From an uncultured Eubacteriales bacterium (lineage in GTDB: Bacteria > Bacillota > Clostridia > Oscillospirales > CAG-272): a stretch of 64,000 nt of DNA. The translations under genes and the position numbers were made by a program. Within the stretch, counting starts at the first letter, position 1. Each line of letters opens with the position of its first letter. The stretch spans positions 1 through 64,000 of the forward strand of contig CAKSDZ010000003.1 in assembly GCA_934446365.1 (NCBI GenBank), in the 5' to 3' direction. Shown here in pieces: positions 33,527-43,179 of the stretch. The notes under the pieces are model-generated. The model did not search any database. It was not told the DNA's origin and saw only the letters and a list, made by a program, of their open reading frames with translations.

Positions 33527-34270
33527 TTAGGTGCCGACGGTCGGTTCTTCCTGCTCCGGAAATGGCAAATTCCTGTCAAGTGCCTGCTTGCGCGCTTTCC
33601 AGTCCGGCATGAAAGACGTGAGTTCCTCCCAAAAGCGCGCCGAATGGTCGGGATGGAGAAAATGCGTAAATTCGTGCATGACCACGTATTCGATGCAGGG
33701 AACGGGACAGGCGGCGAGCCTTTTGTTAAAGGTGAGAATCCCCGCTTTCGGGCGGCAGCTTCCCCAGCGGGACGTCATCCTGCGAAACCGAAGCTCGGGA
33801 TAGGGGACGCCGCGTGCGGCAAAGAGCGGGTATACCGTCTCGCAGATCTCGGTCACGGCTTCTTTGCACCTTTGATCGGCATATTTTTCAAGCGTCCGTT
33901 TTTTAAGCTCAAAATCGTCGGGATTTGTCACGGTGAGCGTGAGGGCCGTTCCGTCCTGCGCGGCGCCGTTTTTTGTGCCCTTCAGAAGATGCAGGGTCAG
34001 GCTTTGCCCGAAAAGAGGGAAGCGCTCTCCCTCCTCATACCGCGCGGGCGGGGGCATCTTTTTTCGTTCCTCTTCAAAACGGTCGAGCGCACGCAGGATA
34101 ACGCCGGCTTTTTCGAGCAGAAATTCCTCGATTTTTTCTTCCGGCACGCCCCGGCTTGCCGAAACGGAAACCGAGCCGTCCGCGCGGATTCGGAGGTTGA
34201 CGTTTTTCACCTTTTTCCGCTGCAATTCATAACGAATTTTCCTGCCGCCCAAAATGACCGTGCGCGTCAT
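33527..34270 (-). CDS. YgjP-like (DUF45) zinc metallopeptidase
   Basis: A 247-residue protein. VMHEFTHFLHPDHSARFWEEL has the HExxH zinc site and downstream conserved His. MTSRWGSCRPKAGILTFNKRL is the other hallmark of the SprT/YgjP family. The function is poorly known; it is often beside restriction or repair genes. The 219 bp upstream, to the MATE gene, hold only the divergent promoter regions. Confidence 0.9.
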   Translation of the reverse strand: MTRTVILGGRKIRYELQRKKVKNVNLRIRADGSVSVSASRGVPEEKIEEFLLEKAGVILRALDRFEEERKKMPPPARYEEGERFPLFGQSLTLHLLKGTKNGAAQDGTALTLTVTNPDDFELKKRTLEKYADQRCKEAVTEICETVYPLFAARGVPYPELRFRRMTSRWGSCRPKAGILTFNKRLAACPVPCIEYVVMHEFTHFLHPDHSARFWEELTSFMPDWKARKQALDRNLPFPEQEEPTVGT

Positions 34271-34489
34271 ACCGCTCCTCCGTTTTTTTGTTTCGGTGTT
34301 ATGATATCACAAACGGCTTGTCCTGTCAATCGGGATTTTGTCGGTTTGCACAAAACGGATTTTCGCTAAAATCATGATTTGTGCAGATTCCCGTTTTTGA
34401 AAAAAGTACTTGACGACAGGCTTTTTCGGAATTATACTGTCTGCATTATCCGATTTTGGCGCGGAAATTTTATGGGATGGGGTGAGGAT

Positions 34490-36016
34490 ATGTCCTCCGT
34501 AAAAGAACCAACAGAAAAGCCGTCCTTTTTCCTTCGGCTGAGGAGATTTTTCGATCCGATCGACCTTACAAAAGGAAATATCGTCAAGGTCTTAATCATG
34601 TTTACGATTCCGATCGTTCTGTCCTATCTTTTGCAGCAGATTTATACGCTTAGCGATGCGGCAATCTGCGGCAGAACGCTCAGTGCGCAAGAAGTGGCCG
34701 GCGTCAACGATACGTTCCCGCTGACTTTTATCTTTTTGCAGTTCGCTTTCGGCTGTACCTCCGGATTTACCGTCGTGACTTCCAACAAGCTGGGTGAGAA
34801 CGACAAGGAGGGGGTGCGCCGCTCCTTTGCCTCGCAGATCATTTTGTGCTCGCTTTTGACGGTTGTCATCACCGTATTGTCCGTTGTCAGTCTGCGGCCG
34901 ATGCTGGGGTGGATTCATGTGACGCCGGACAATCCCGAGGTGTATGAGGCGGCATATACCTATTGCTTCATCATTTTCCTCGGAATCTTTGCGCAGCTTT
35001 TTTACAATTCCATCTGCTGCATTCTGCGCAGCGTCGGAGATTCCCTGACGCCGCTTGTTTTTTTGCTGATGTCGACGATTCTCAATATCGGGCTTGATTT
35101 TCTCTTCATCATGGCGTTCGGCTGGGGTGTGGCCGGCGCCGCAATCGCCACGGTATTCGCACAGTTTGTCAGTACGGTCGGCTGCTTTGTTTATACCTTT
35201 GTGCGGTACAAGGACATGCGGCTTTCCCGAAAGGATTTCAAGGTTTCGGCAGAGGAGCTGGCTCAGCATTTGAAGCTTGGGATTCCGCTGGGACTTCAAT
35301 TTTCTGTTTTGGCTGTCGGCATTGTGTTTATGATGGGCGGCATTGTCAAGTTCGATATCATGCCGAACGGGATTATGGTGGAGGGAGCGCCTGCGCAGAA
35401 CGGCTTCGGTGCGGCCACAAAGCTCAATAATTTCCTGATGTCGCCGCTTACGGCACTGGGCACGGCGGTCGTCAGCTTCAATGCGCAGAATCTCGGCGCC
35501 GGCGACCGTGTCCGCGTCAAAAAAGGAACGAATCTTTCGCTCCTTCTGATGCTTGCTGTCTATGTGATTTTCGCCGGTATCGGCCTTCTTATGACCATAG
35601 ACGGCGCCTATCAGTATTTATTCCTCAGTCCCGATAAGATTTCATCGGAATCCATTGCCTACGGAAATCTGTTTTTATATGCGGATCTGCCGCTGTTTTT
35701 CATTGTCGGGACACTCATCGTTCTGAGAGGGGCGATGCAGGGAATCGGAAAATCCGTTTATACGCTGATCGCCGGAACGGCGGAGCTTGTGGCGCGTATC
35801 GTCATCAGCGTGACGCTTCCGGCGCTTGTAAACGGCGCGCCGATCGATGCGCTGGCCTCGAAGGCTTCGTATTTTGCGCTTTGCTATGCGGACCCGGGCG
35901 CATGGACGCTTGCGGCGCTGACGCTCGTGATTCCGTATATATATTACATTCTTCATGGGAACCGGGCGTCCATATGCTCAGTTCTCGGCAGACGGCGCAA
36001 GAAAAAGCACGCATAA
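34490..36016 (+). CDS. MATE family efflux transporter
   Basis: A 508-residue, 12-helix transporter starting MSSVKEPTEKPSFF, chosen because GGGGTGAGG precedes it; an ATG at 34472 is an alternative. FTIPIVLSYLLQQIYTLSDAAICGR is the MATE first-helix motif, repeated in the second half (LGIPLGLQFSVLAVGIVFMMG). It probably extrudes cationic drugs in exchange for Na+ or H+. Confidence 0.92.
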   Translation: MSSVKEPTEKPSFFLRLRRFFDPIDLTKGNIVKVLIMFTIPIVLSYLLQQIYTLSDAAICGRTLSAQEVAGVNDTFPLTFIFLQFAFGCTSGFTVVTSNKLGENDKEGVRRSFASQIILCSLLTVVITVLSVVSLRPMLGWIHVTPDNPEVYEAAYTYCFIIFLGIFAQLFYNSICCILRSVGDSLTPLVFLLMSTILNIGLDFLFIMAFGWGVAGAAIATVFAQFVSTVGCFVYTFVRYKDMRLSRKDFKVSAEELAQHLKLGIPLGLQFSVLAVGIVFMMGGIVKFDIMPNGIMVEGAPAQNGFGAATKLNNFLMSPLTALGTAVVSFNAQNLGAGDRVRVKKGTNLSLLLMLAVYVIFAGIGLLMTIDGAYQYLFLSPDKISSESIAYGNLFLYADLPLFFIVGTLIVLRGAMQGIGKSVYTLIAGTAELVARIVISVTLPALVNGAPIDALASKASYFALCYADPGAWTLAALTLVIPYIYYILHGNRASICSVLGRRRKKKHA

Positions 36017-36047
36017 ATTATGCTTTGTATTCGGCTTTGCGGGGATA

Positions 36048-36076
36048 AAAAAACGGCATCTATGATGCCGTTTTTT
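36048..36076. terminator. Bidirectional terminator
   Basis: A 13-bp stem AAAAAACGGCATC / GATGCCGTTTTTT with a 3-base loop, between the convergent MATE and DegV genes. Confidence 0.92.
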
Positions 36077-36083
36077 GACTTTT

Positions 36084-36971
36084 TCAGTTTTCTCTCTTTT
36101 TTCCGAAGAAGAAGAGCGCGACCGTGCCGGGGCCGGTATGGCTTCCGATTGTGGTGCCGATGCTGTTGATGACAACCTTTCCGTTCAGGTTTTTGAACCG
36201 CGCCTCGACGAGATCGGCGACCGCTTTCGCGTCCTCATAGCAGGCGGAATTGGAAATATAGCATTTTCCGGAGTAGTCAAGACCGCCCTCCGCATCCTCC
36301 TCCATCTTTTTGACGATTCTCTCGATGACTTTGGCTTTTGTGCGGATTTTTTCTCTCGGAATCAGCCTGCCTTTGTCGTCCATATTGAGAAGCGGGCAGA
36401 TTTGGAGCACCGTTCCGAACCAGCCTGCGGCCTTGGAAACACGCCCGCCCTTGACGTAGAAGGTGAGGTCTGTCGAGAAGAACCAGTGGTGCACATTCAA
36501 TTTATGCTCCTCTGCCCAGTCGCGCAGCTCGTCGATGGAAAGTCCATCGTCTCTGAGGTCTGCCAGCTTGTCCATGAAAAGCCCGTATCCGGAGGAGGCG
36601 CCGAGCGAATCCACGATGTAGATTTTTCTGTCGGGATATTTTTCGGCAAGCTCGTTCTTCGCGGCGTTGGCCGAGTTTACGACGCCGGAAATTCCCGAGG
36701 ACAGGCATATATGGAGAATGTCATGTCCTTCTTCGAGAAACGGCGTGAAATACGAGATAAATTCGCCTGTGCTGATTTGCGACGTCTTGGTTTCGGCGCC
36801 GTCCGTCATCGCCTGATAAAACTTGTCGAAGGGAATGGTTTTGCCGAGATCGTCGGGATATTGTTTTCCGTCCAAGGAATAATGAAAGCAGATATACCGA
36901 ATATCTCTTTGCTCAAAATGCTCTGCCGAGAGGTCTGCGGTGGAACAGCAGCTGAGTATGTATTTTCCCAT
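36084..36971 (-). CDS. DegV family fatty-acid-binding protein
   Basis: A 295-residue protein with the DegV pattern: ILSCCSTADLSAEHFEQRDI at the N-terminus, TSQISTGEFISYFTPFLEEGHDILHICLSSGISG, and IYIVDSLGASSGYG. DegV (FakB) proteins hold an acyl chain and present it to the fatty-acid kinase FakA. The C-terminal domain carries IGTTIGSHTGPGTVALFFFGK, also conserved. Confidence 0.93.
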   Translation of the reverse strand: MGKYILSCCSTADLSAEHFEQRDIRYICFHYSLDGKQYPDDLGKTIPFDKFYQAMTDGAETKTSQISTGEFISYFTPFLEEGHDILHICLSSGISGVVNSANAAKNELAEKYPDRKIYIVDSLGASSGYGLFMDKLADLRDDGLSIDELRDWAEEHKLNVHHWFFSTDLTFYVKGGRVSKAAGWFGTVLQICPLLNMDDKGRLIPREKIRTKAKVIERIVKKMEEDAEGGLDYSGKCYISNSACYEDAKAVADLVEARFKNLNGKVVINSIGTTIGSHTGPGTVALFFFGKKREN

Positions 36972-37011
36972 GCTTTTACCTTCTTTCTTTGATTTCTTTT
37001 AAGATGACAGC

Positions 37012-37041
37012 TTTACAAAATACAATTACACATGTTATAAT
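37012..37041 (+). promoter_or_regulatory. Promoter upstream of the TetR-type gene
   Basis: TTTACA (37012-37017), an 18-bp spacer, and TATAAT (37036-37041) on the plus strand, about 100 bp before the regulator. The region is very AT-rich and also serves the divergent DegV gene. Confidence 0.5.
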
Positions 37042-37143
37042 AATATAATAACGGCGTGTTTATTTCAAGTACAAAAAGAATCTGACGTAAAAATAATTAT
37101 ACAAATTATAAAATGTGTAAAGTTTATCCGTAGGAGGCCTGAA

Positions 37144-37737
37144 ATGGGAGAGGACAAACGCGTAAAAAAAACCAAAAAGAATCTGAAACAGACGCTCATA
37201 TCGCTTCTTGTGGACAAGCCGTTTGAGCAGATCACGGTGACGGAGCTGTGCGAGGCTTCGGATACCAGCCGCATCACTTTTTACACGCATTATGCCGATA
37301 AATACGAGCTTGTGAACGATCTGTTTTCCGATATGGCGGCGACGGCGGAGCAGAATTATGAGCGTTTGCAGCAGGAAAACAATCCGCAGCGCGGCGTCGC
37401 CGTCGGATGGTGCAACCTGCTCGACTGCATCCTGAACCTGTATTATTCCCATATCGCGCTTTTTTCCAAGGCGGCGCAGGCGGAGAATCCGTATTTGAGC
37501 TTTCTGTTCTATCAGTATGTGCTCCGGTATGTCGAAAAGCATATTGCCGACGCGGGCGACGCGCTGAATCTTAGATATTCCGCCAAAAAGACGACAGGCT
37601 TTCTCTGCTACGGACTATGGGGCTTTATCAATGCGGCGCATTCGGAAAAGGCGTCCGTTGAGCTTGTCAAACGGCAGGCGAGGGAGCTTTTGACGGAGCT
37701 GATCCGGTCCAATGCGCTGACCGAGATTCCGTTATAA
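37144..37737 (+). CDS. TetR family transcriptional regulator
   Basis: A 197-residue regulator. KNLKQTLISLLVDKPFEQITVTELCEASDTSRITFYTHYADKYELVNDLF is a standard TetR helix-turn-helix domain. The C-terminal ~120 residues are helical and hydrophobic, as in the TetR_C_7-type proteins. The target is not evident: the neighbour upstream is divergent DegV, and the one downstream is convergent. Confidence 0.92.
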   Translation: MGEDKRVKKTKKNLKQTLISLLVDKPFEQITVTELCEASDTSRITFYTHYADKYELVNDLFSDMAATAEQNYERLQQENNPQRGVAVGWCNLLDCILNLYYSHIALFSKAAQAENPYLSFLFYQYVLRYVEKHIADAGDALNLRYSAKKTTGFLCYGLWGFINAAHSEKASVELVKRQARELLTELIRSNALTEIPL

Positions 37738-38685
37738 ATGGTTTACCTGATTGACCGGAGCGCCGGAGAGAAACGCCTTGATGTTGTCCGCTGTGATCTT
37801 CACAAGTCTTGTTCGCGCTTCCTGCGACGCCCAAGCCACGTGCGGGGTAACATAACAGTTCTTCGCCGTGAGATAAGGGTGGTCCGGCTTCATCGGCTCC
37901 GTGTCGAGCACGTCGATGCCGGCACCGCGCAGTCGGTTTTCATTCAGCGCCGCGGCGAGCGCCGCCTCTTCGACAACGCCGCCGCGCGCGGTATTGATCA
38001 GAACGGCGGAGGGCTTCATAAGGGAAAGCGTGCGCGCGTTTGCCGTGCCCTTGGTTTCCTCTGTGAGCGGACAGTGAAAGGTGAGATAGTCGGAGCGGGC
38101 AAACAGCGAATCCGTGTCCGTGAATTCCACGCCGTCACATGCGGTGGGACGGTGAGAGACGGCGAGCACGTTCATGCCGAATGCCGCTGCAACCTTGGAG
38201 ACCGCCCGCCCTATGGTGCCGAAGCCGAAGATGCCGAGCGTTTTGCCGGCAAGCTCATAGGTCGGATAGGCGAGATAGGAAAACGTCTCGGAGCGCGTCC
38301 AGTCGCCGCGGGCGACCGATGCCGCATAATCGTCCGCACGGGAGGCGAAATGCAGGATCAGCGCAAATACATGCTGCACGACCGAGCTTGTGGAATAGCC
38401 GGGCACATTACAGACGACGATTCCGCGCGCATTTGCGGCTTCGATGTCGATGTTGTTGACGCCTGTGGCAAGCACGCCGATATAGCGCAGCGCAGGGCAG
38501 GCGTCCATGAGAGAGGCAGTGATGTTCGCTTTGTTGCAGACGACGAGCTCGCTGTCCCCGATGGCGGCCGCGAGCTTTTCACGGGGCAGTGTGTCGAAAA
38601 AGCGCACCTCTCCGAGCGCTTCGAGCGGGGAGAGGGAAACGTCTCCGGTCGTGACGGTGCATTTGTCAAGTACGGTGATTTTCAT
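37732..38685 (-). CDS. D-isomer-specific 2-hydroxyacid dehydrogenase
   Basis: A 317-residue dehydrogenase starting MKITVLDKCTVTTGD after a GGAAG site. GFGTIGRAVSKVAAAFGMNVLAV binds NAD. INTARGGVVEE holds the substrate-binding Arg, and YVTPHVAWASQEAR the catalytic His. Closest in type to glycerate/hydroxypyruvate reductases. The stop overlaps the convergent TetR gene by 6 bp, so no terminator separates them. Confidence 0.92.
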   Translation of the reverse strand: MKITVLDKCTVTTGDVSLSPLEALGEVRFFDTLPREKLAAAIGDSELVVCNKANITASLMDACPALRYIGVLATGVNNIDIEAANARGIVVCNVPGYSTSSVVQHVFALILHFASRADDYAASVARGDWTRSETFSYLAYPTYELAGKTLGIFGFGTIGRAVSKVAAAFGMNVLAVSHRPTACDGVEFTDTDSLFARSDYLTFHCPLTEETKGTANARTLSLMKPSAVLINTARGGVVEEAALAAALNENRLRGAGIDVLDTEPMKPDHPYLTAKNCYVTPHVAWASQEARTRLVKITADNIKAFLSGAPVNQVNHL

Positions 38686-39032
38686 GGCGGGCTTCCTTTC
38701 ATTAGACGGATTTTCAGGCTCTTTTATTATTATAGCATGAGCTCTGCGCAAAGAAAAGCGCTCCGTTGAAAATTTTAGGCAAAGCATGCATATATGCTGG
38801 GGAGAATTGTGATAAGCCTGTGAATGCGCATGACGCCATATATGAAAAAGCATTGACAAAATTCGACGTTTTTTCATAGGATACTTGACAAAGATGTATA
38901 TTTGAGAGAAAATAAAAAGAAGAATATGTAAAGCGGAGCTGCGTTTTGTGTAAACAAAACGCTTCGATTCTTTGGGGAACGCATATTCGGTAAGCTTTGC
39001 CGCCGGAGCGGCAGATGGGGGATAAAATTGAT

Positions 39033-39968
39033 ATGAGAATCGCAATAATCGGAGCCGGCGCTATGGGCTGTCTGTTCGGCTCGTTTCTTTCCGAAAAGCA
39101 TGAGGTCATCATGCTGGAACAAAATCCCGAGCGGATCGACGCGCTGAACCGTCACGGCGTCACGGTGGAGGAGATGGACGGCTCGAAGCATCATTTTTCG
39201 GTAAAGGCGGTGAGCAGCGGCACGCCGATTCCGGATGTGGAGCTTGTCATCATCTTTGTCAAGGCGACGGTGACGGAGACGGCGCTTTCCGCAAACCGCG
39301 GGCTTTTCAGTGAGAATACGGATGTGCTGACGCTTCAAAACGGCCTTGGGAATGACGAGATTATCGAAAAATTTGTGAGCAAGGACCATATTTTTGTCGG
39401 AACGACAAGGCATAACTGCGTCGTCACGGGTGCGGACAGCATCTTTCACAGCGGAAACGGCGTGACGAAGATCGGCTCGCTTTCCGGCAATCAGGAAAGG
39501 GCAAAGCAGATCGTCGCAGCCTTTGCCGAATGCGGGGACGGCATGATGTTCTGTGAAAATGTGCGCCGCCTGCTTTGGGAAAAGCTGTTCATCAATATGA
39601 CGCTCAATGCGCTTTCATCCGTGCTGGAATGCCGACTGTATGAAATTTATAACAATCCGCATACGTGGACGCTTACCGGAAAGATTGTGAATGAAGCGGT
39701 GGAGGTCGCTGCGGCGGACGGGGAGGTTTTTGACCGGGATCTGGTGCTTTCTTCAATCAAGACACTCTGCGAGGATGCGAAAAACGGCTTTGCTTCGATG
39801 GTGCAGGACCGCCGTGCCGGCAGAAAGACGGAGATCGATTTTATCAACGGCGCCGTGGTGAAGCTCGGCGGAAAATACGGTATCCCGACGCCGGTGAACG
39901 AAACGGTCGTCGAACTGGTGCATGCGTATGAGGAAAGCGATTTCGTGCGCGACAAGCTGTTTGGGTAA
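39033..39968 (+). CDS. Ketopantoate reductase (PanE/ApbA) family protein
   Basis: A 311-residue protein. MRIAIIGAGAMGCLFGSFLS is the NADP-binding N-terminus, KATVTETALS holds the conserved Lys region, NGLGNDE follows, and KLFINMTLNALSSVLECRL is the C-terminal domain motif. It may make pantoate for coenzyme A, but many paralogues act on other 2-keto acids. The 347 bp upstream hold a possible promoter (TTGACA at 38853, TAGGAT at 38877) and no gene. Confidence 0.88.
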   Translation: MRIAIIGAGAMGCLFGSFLSEKHEVIMLEQNPERIDALNRHGVTVEEMDGSKHHFSVKAVSSGTPIPDVELVIIFVKATVTETALSANRGLFSENTDVLTLQNGLGNDEIIEKFVSKDHIFVGTTRHNCVVTGADSIFHSGNGVTKIGSLSGNQERAKQIVAAFAECGDGMMFCENVRRLLWEKLFINMTLNALSSVLECRLYEIYNNPHTWTLTGKIVNEAVEVAAADGEVFDRDLVLSSIKTLCEDAKNGFASMVQDRRAGRKTEIDFINGAVVKLGGKYGIPTPVNETVVELVHAYEESDFVRDKLFG

Positions 39969-39971
39969 ATA

Positions 39972-40006
39972 AAAAAGAGAAACGGAAGCTTTCCGTTTCT
40001 CTTTTT
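39972..40006. terminator. Bidirectional terminator
   Basis: A perfect 16-bp stem AAAAAGAGAAACGGAA / TTCCGTTTCTCTTTTT with a 3-base loop, between convergent genes. Confidence 0.93.
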
Positions 40007-40014
40007 GTCGGAAC

Positions 40015-40455
40015 TCAGAATTTGACCTTGTGCTTTGGCTTTTTCACGGAGCCGGCGCCGACGCCGCATAGACCGGCGAGCGAGGCGACGACGATGGCCG
40101 CGGGTGCGCAGATGGCGAAAAGGGAAATGCGGATGCCAAGTCCGAACGCAAACGCGAGCAGAACGAGGATCCCGACGAGCAGAACGCCGGATAGTGCGCC
40201 GCAGACAAGACCGCTTTTTTTATGACTGCGGGCGGAGAGATATCCCGCGAGCAGAGCCGTTATGAAAAGCGAGCCGAGTGCGAGCGGCGGCGTGAATTTA
40301 TCCGGATCGTCGAGGGAAAGTCCCAAAAAACAGGATGCGAGAAGAAGCAGAAGCCCGACGGCGAGTGCGATCAGCGTGCTTGTAAAGACGGAAACGAAGA
40401 AGCTCTTTTCCTTTTTGTCCCGTGTACGGCCTCTATTGGAGAGAGTTTTGTCCAT
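40015..40455 (-). CDS. TIGR04086-like small membrane protein
   Basis: A 146-residue protein with four membrane helices (residues ~22-45, 57-72, 82-105, 112-136) and basic ends. Size, topology and position beside yajC match the TIGR04086 (YrzE-like) family seen in Firmicutes. The function is unknown. Confidence 0.7.
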   Translation of the reverse strand: MDKTLSNRGRTRDKKEKSFFVSVFTSTLIALAVGLLLLLASCFLGLSLDDPDKFTPPLALGSLFITALLAGYLSARSHKKSGLVCGALSGVLLVGILVLLAFAFGLGIRISLFAICAPAAIVVASLAGLCGVGAGSVKKPKHKVKF

Positions 40456-40510
40456 AAATTACCTCCGAACCTTTTTGTTACATCATATGCGGTCCGGAGG
40501 TTGTTTATGA

Positions 40511-40909
40511 TTATTTGTTTTCTTCTTCTGCTTTTTTCTCTTCGGCTGTCCCGTCGCCGTCCGCGATTTCGGCGGGCTTGTCCTCCGTCACGGGCGCGTC
40601 GAACTTGCGGTCGATGCGCTTGATGGCCGTGCGCTCGAAACGGATTCTCGTTCTTTCCTTGGTCGTTTCAAGGACAAAGGTATCCTCCTTGACGTTGACA
40701 ACTCTGCCGATGATGCCGCCGATCGTGGTGATTTCATCCCCGACCGAAAGGCTGTTTCTCATGTTTGCCGCTTCCTTTTCCTGCTTTCTCTGCGGGCGGA
40801 TCATGACAAAATACATGATGACAAGCAGGAGCGGGATCATCAGAAGCGTTAAAATATTGCCCAAGCTGCTGCCGGTATTCGTGGTCGAAGCTGCTGCATC
40901 CAAAAACAT
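40511..40909 (-). CDS. yajC: Preprotein translocase subunit YajC
   Basis: A 132-residue protein with one N-terminal membrane helix (ILTLLMIPLLLVIMYFVMIRPQ) ending in the hallmark RPQRKQEKE. A small beta domain follows (LSVGDEITTIGGIIGRVVNVKEDTFVLE). The C-terminus is an acidic Glu/Ala/Lys tail. YajC associates with SecDF in protein export. Confidence 0.95.
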   Translation of the reverse strand: MFLDAAASTTNTGSSLGNILTLLMIPLLLVIMYFVMIRPQRKQEKEAANMRNSLSVGDEITTIGGIIGRVVNVKEDTFVLETTKERTRIRFERTAIKRIDRKFDAPVTEDKPAEIADGDGTAEEKKAEEENK

Positions 40910-41064
40910 AGATAAACCTCCAAAATTTCATTTACGAAATGGGAAAAACCGTTTATATGCGTTTTTTCCGCTTATCAAAACAATTATCTATGTCAGTATA
41001 TCCTATATTGAAAGGATTTTCAATAACAATTTGTAAATTTGCCGATAAAAACCAAAAGAATTTC

Positions 41065-41093
41065 TTGCTTTTTCCGTACATTGCGGGTAGAAT
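41065..41093 (+). promoter_or_regulatory. Promoter upstream of nadE
   Basis: TTGCTT (41065-41070), a 17-bp spacer, and TAGAAT (41088-41093), about 40 bp before the nadE start. Confidence 0.6.
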
Positions 41094-41135
41094 ATACATA
41101 GAATATCAGCTTTTTCCGAAAGGACATTTGAAACG

Positions 41136-43052
41136 ATGAAGGACGGTTTTTTGATTGCCGCAACGGCCACTCCCGAAATCAAAATCGCGGACCCGGCGTA
41201 TAACGCGGATAAAATCATAGAATATATGGCACAGGCAAAGGAGCTGGATGTTTCGCTGCTTGTATTTCCCGAGCTTTCGGTGACGGGGTATACCTGCGGG
41301 GATCTTTTTGCCTCCCGCACGCTCATCTGCGCCGCAGAGGAGGCGCTGGCGCGTATCCGTGAGGCAAGCAAGGGCTTCGGCGCGCTCGTGTTTGTCGGAG
41401 TGCCGCTGCGCCATCACGGCAAGCTTTATAATTGCGCTGTTGCCGTTTGCGGCGGTGAGATTCTCGGCGTGGTGCCGAAAAAGCATCTGCCGAATTACGG
41501 GGAATTTTATGAGAAGCGCAACTTCACGGCGGCGCCGGAGGGCGTCGACCGGATTTCTCTTTTGGGAGAAGATGTGCCGTTCGGGACAAACCTCATTTTC
41601 CGCGCCTTGAATATGCCCGAGTTTTCCGTTGCCGCCGAAATCTGTGAGGATTTATGGGTGGTGACGCCGCCCTCTCTGTTCCATGCGGCAGCGGGCGCGA
41701 AGATCATCGTCAATCTCAGCGCAAGCAATGAGATCATCGGCAAGGCGGATTACAGACGTGCGCTTGTCACCGGGCAGTCCGCGCGCACCGTCGGCGCATA
41801 TGTGTATGCCGACGCGGGCAGCTCGGAATCGACGACGGACATGGTTTTCTCCGGTCACAGCATGATTGCGGAGAACGGCAGACTTCTCGCGGAGCGCGCG
41901 CCGTTCGACGAGGGTATGCAGACCGCCGTGCTCGATGTGTTCCGCCTTGCGGACGAAAGACTCAAAACGGAAACCTATGTTTCCGAATCCGGATATGCGG
42001 CGGATCACCTGACTGTTCCTTTTGAGGCGGAGATGCATGACGTTCCGACGCCAAAATTTCCCAAGCGTCCGTTTGTTCCGTCCGATAAGGAGGAATTTGA
42101 AAAGCGCGCGGAGAGCATCATCGGGATTCAATCCGCGGGACTGCGCCGCAGGCTCGCGCATACCGGCGCGAAAACCGCGGTCATCGGCATTTCGGGCGGT
42201 CTGGATTCGACGCTTGCGCTGCTTGTTTGTACGCGCGCGATGGACATGCTGAATCGGCAGCGCCGTGATATCGTCGCCGTGACGATGCCGTGCTTCGGCA
42301 CGACGGTGCGGACGAAAAGCAACGCCGTGACCTTGGCCGAGGCGCTCGGCGTGACGGTAAAGACCGTCGACATCCGCCATGCCGTGGAGGTTCATTTTTC
42401 GGATATCGGCCATGATGCGGCAGTGCATGACGTGACTTATGAGAATGCACAGGCGCGCGAGCGCACGCAGGTGCTCATGGATATCGCGAATGCAAGCGGC
42501 GGCATCGTCGTGGGCACGGGAGATCTTTCCGAGCTGGCGCTCGGCTGGTCGACCTATAACGGCGACCACATGTCCATGTACGGCGTCAACTGCTCCGTCC
42601 CGAAGACGCTTGTGCGGTATTTGGTCGCCTATTTCGCAGGGAAGCTGTCCGGCGCGGCGAGAGAGTCTCTCCTCGACATTATGGACACGCCGGTGAGTCC
42701 CGAGCTTCTGCCTGCGGAAAACGGTGAGATCGCGCAGAAAACCGAGGATATCGTCGGCCCCTACGACCTGCACGATTTCTTCCTGTATTATACCGTGCGC
42801 ATGGGCTTTTCGCCGAAGAAGCTTTTCCGTGCGGCATGCTGTGCGTTCGAGGATGAATTTGATGCCGCGACGGTCCTGAAATGGCAGAAGCAGTTTTACC
42901 GCAGGTTTTTCTCGCAGCAGTTCAAACGCTCGTGTATTCCGGACGGGCCGAAGGTTGGTTCCGTATCGCTTTCCCCTCGCGGGGACTGGCGGATGCCGAG
43001 CGACGCTTCCGCCGCCGCATGGCTGCGGGAAGCGGAAGATATCAAGCTTTGA
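41136..43052 (+). CDS. nadE: Glutamine-dependent NAD+ synthetase
   Basis: A 638-residue two-domain enzyme. The N-terminal nitrilase-like glutaminase has catalytic Glu in LLVFPELSVTGYTCGDLF, Lys in VPKKHLPNYGEFYEKR, and Cys in VAAEICEDLWV. The C-terminal synthetase has the PP-loop VIGISGGLDSTLALLV. It turns nicotinate adenine dinucleotide into NAD+ using glutamine. AAAGGA precedes the ATG. Confidence 0.96.
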   Translation: MKDGFLIAATATPEIKIADPAYNADKIIEYMAQAKELDVSLLVFPELSVTGYTCGDLFASRTLICAAEEALARIREASKGFGALVFVGVPLRHHGKLYNCAVAVCGGEILGVVPKKHLPNYGEFYEKRNFTAAPEGVDRISLLGEDVPFGTNLIFRALNMPEFSVAAEICEDLWVVTPPSLFHAAAGAKIIVNLSASNEIIGKADYRRALVTGQSARTVGAYVYADAGSSESTTDMVFSGHSMIAENGRLLAERAPFDEGMQTAVLDVFRLADERLKTETYVSESGYAADHLTVPFEAEMHDVPTPKFPKRPFVPSDKEEFEKRAESIIGIQSAGLRRRLAHTGAKTAVIGISGGLDSTLALLVCTRAMDMLNRQRRDIVAVTMPCFGTTVRTKSNAVTLAEALGVTVKTVDIRHAVEVHFSDIGHDAAVHDVTYENAQARERTQVLMDIANASGGIVVGTGDLSELALGWSTYNGDHMSMYGVNCSVPKTLVRYLVAYFAGKLSGAARESLLDIMDTPVSPELLPAENGEIAQKTEDIVGPYDLHDFFLYYTVRMGFSPKKLFRAACCAFEDEFDAATVLKWQKQFYRRFFSQQFKRSCIPDGPKVGSVSLSPRGDWRMPSDASAAAWLREAEDIKL

Positions 43053-43061
43053 AAAGGAAAA

Positions 43062-43088
43062 AGCCGACCGTAAGGTCGGCTTTTTTAT
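43062..43088 (+). terminator. Terminator after nadE
   Basis: AAGCCGACC / GGTCGGCTT stem, GTAA tetraloop, then TTTTTT. Confidence 0.95.
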
Positions 43089-43120
43089 GTATTTACGCAT
43101 AAAAATAAGCAAAAACAATA

Positions 43121-43149
43121 TTGACGGAATACAAAAAAGATGTTATAAT
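43121..43149 (+). promoter_or_regulatory. Strong sigma-A promoter before the DUF4886 lipoprotein
   Basis: TTGACG (43121-43126), a 17-bp spacer, and TATAAT (43144-43149), 31 bp before the ATG. Confidence 0.82.
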
Positions 43150-43179
43150 GGAACGGACAACAAAATCAGAGGGGGATTT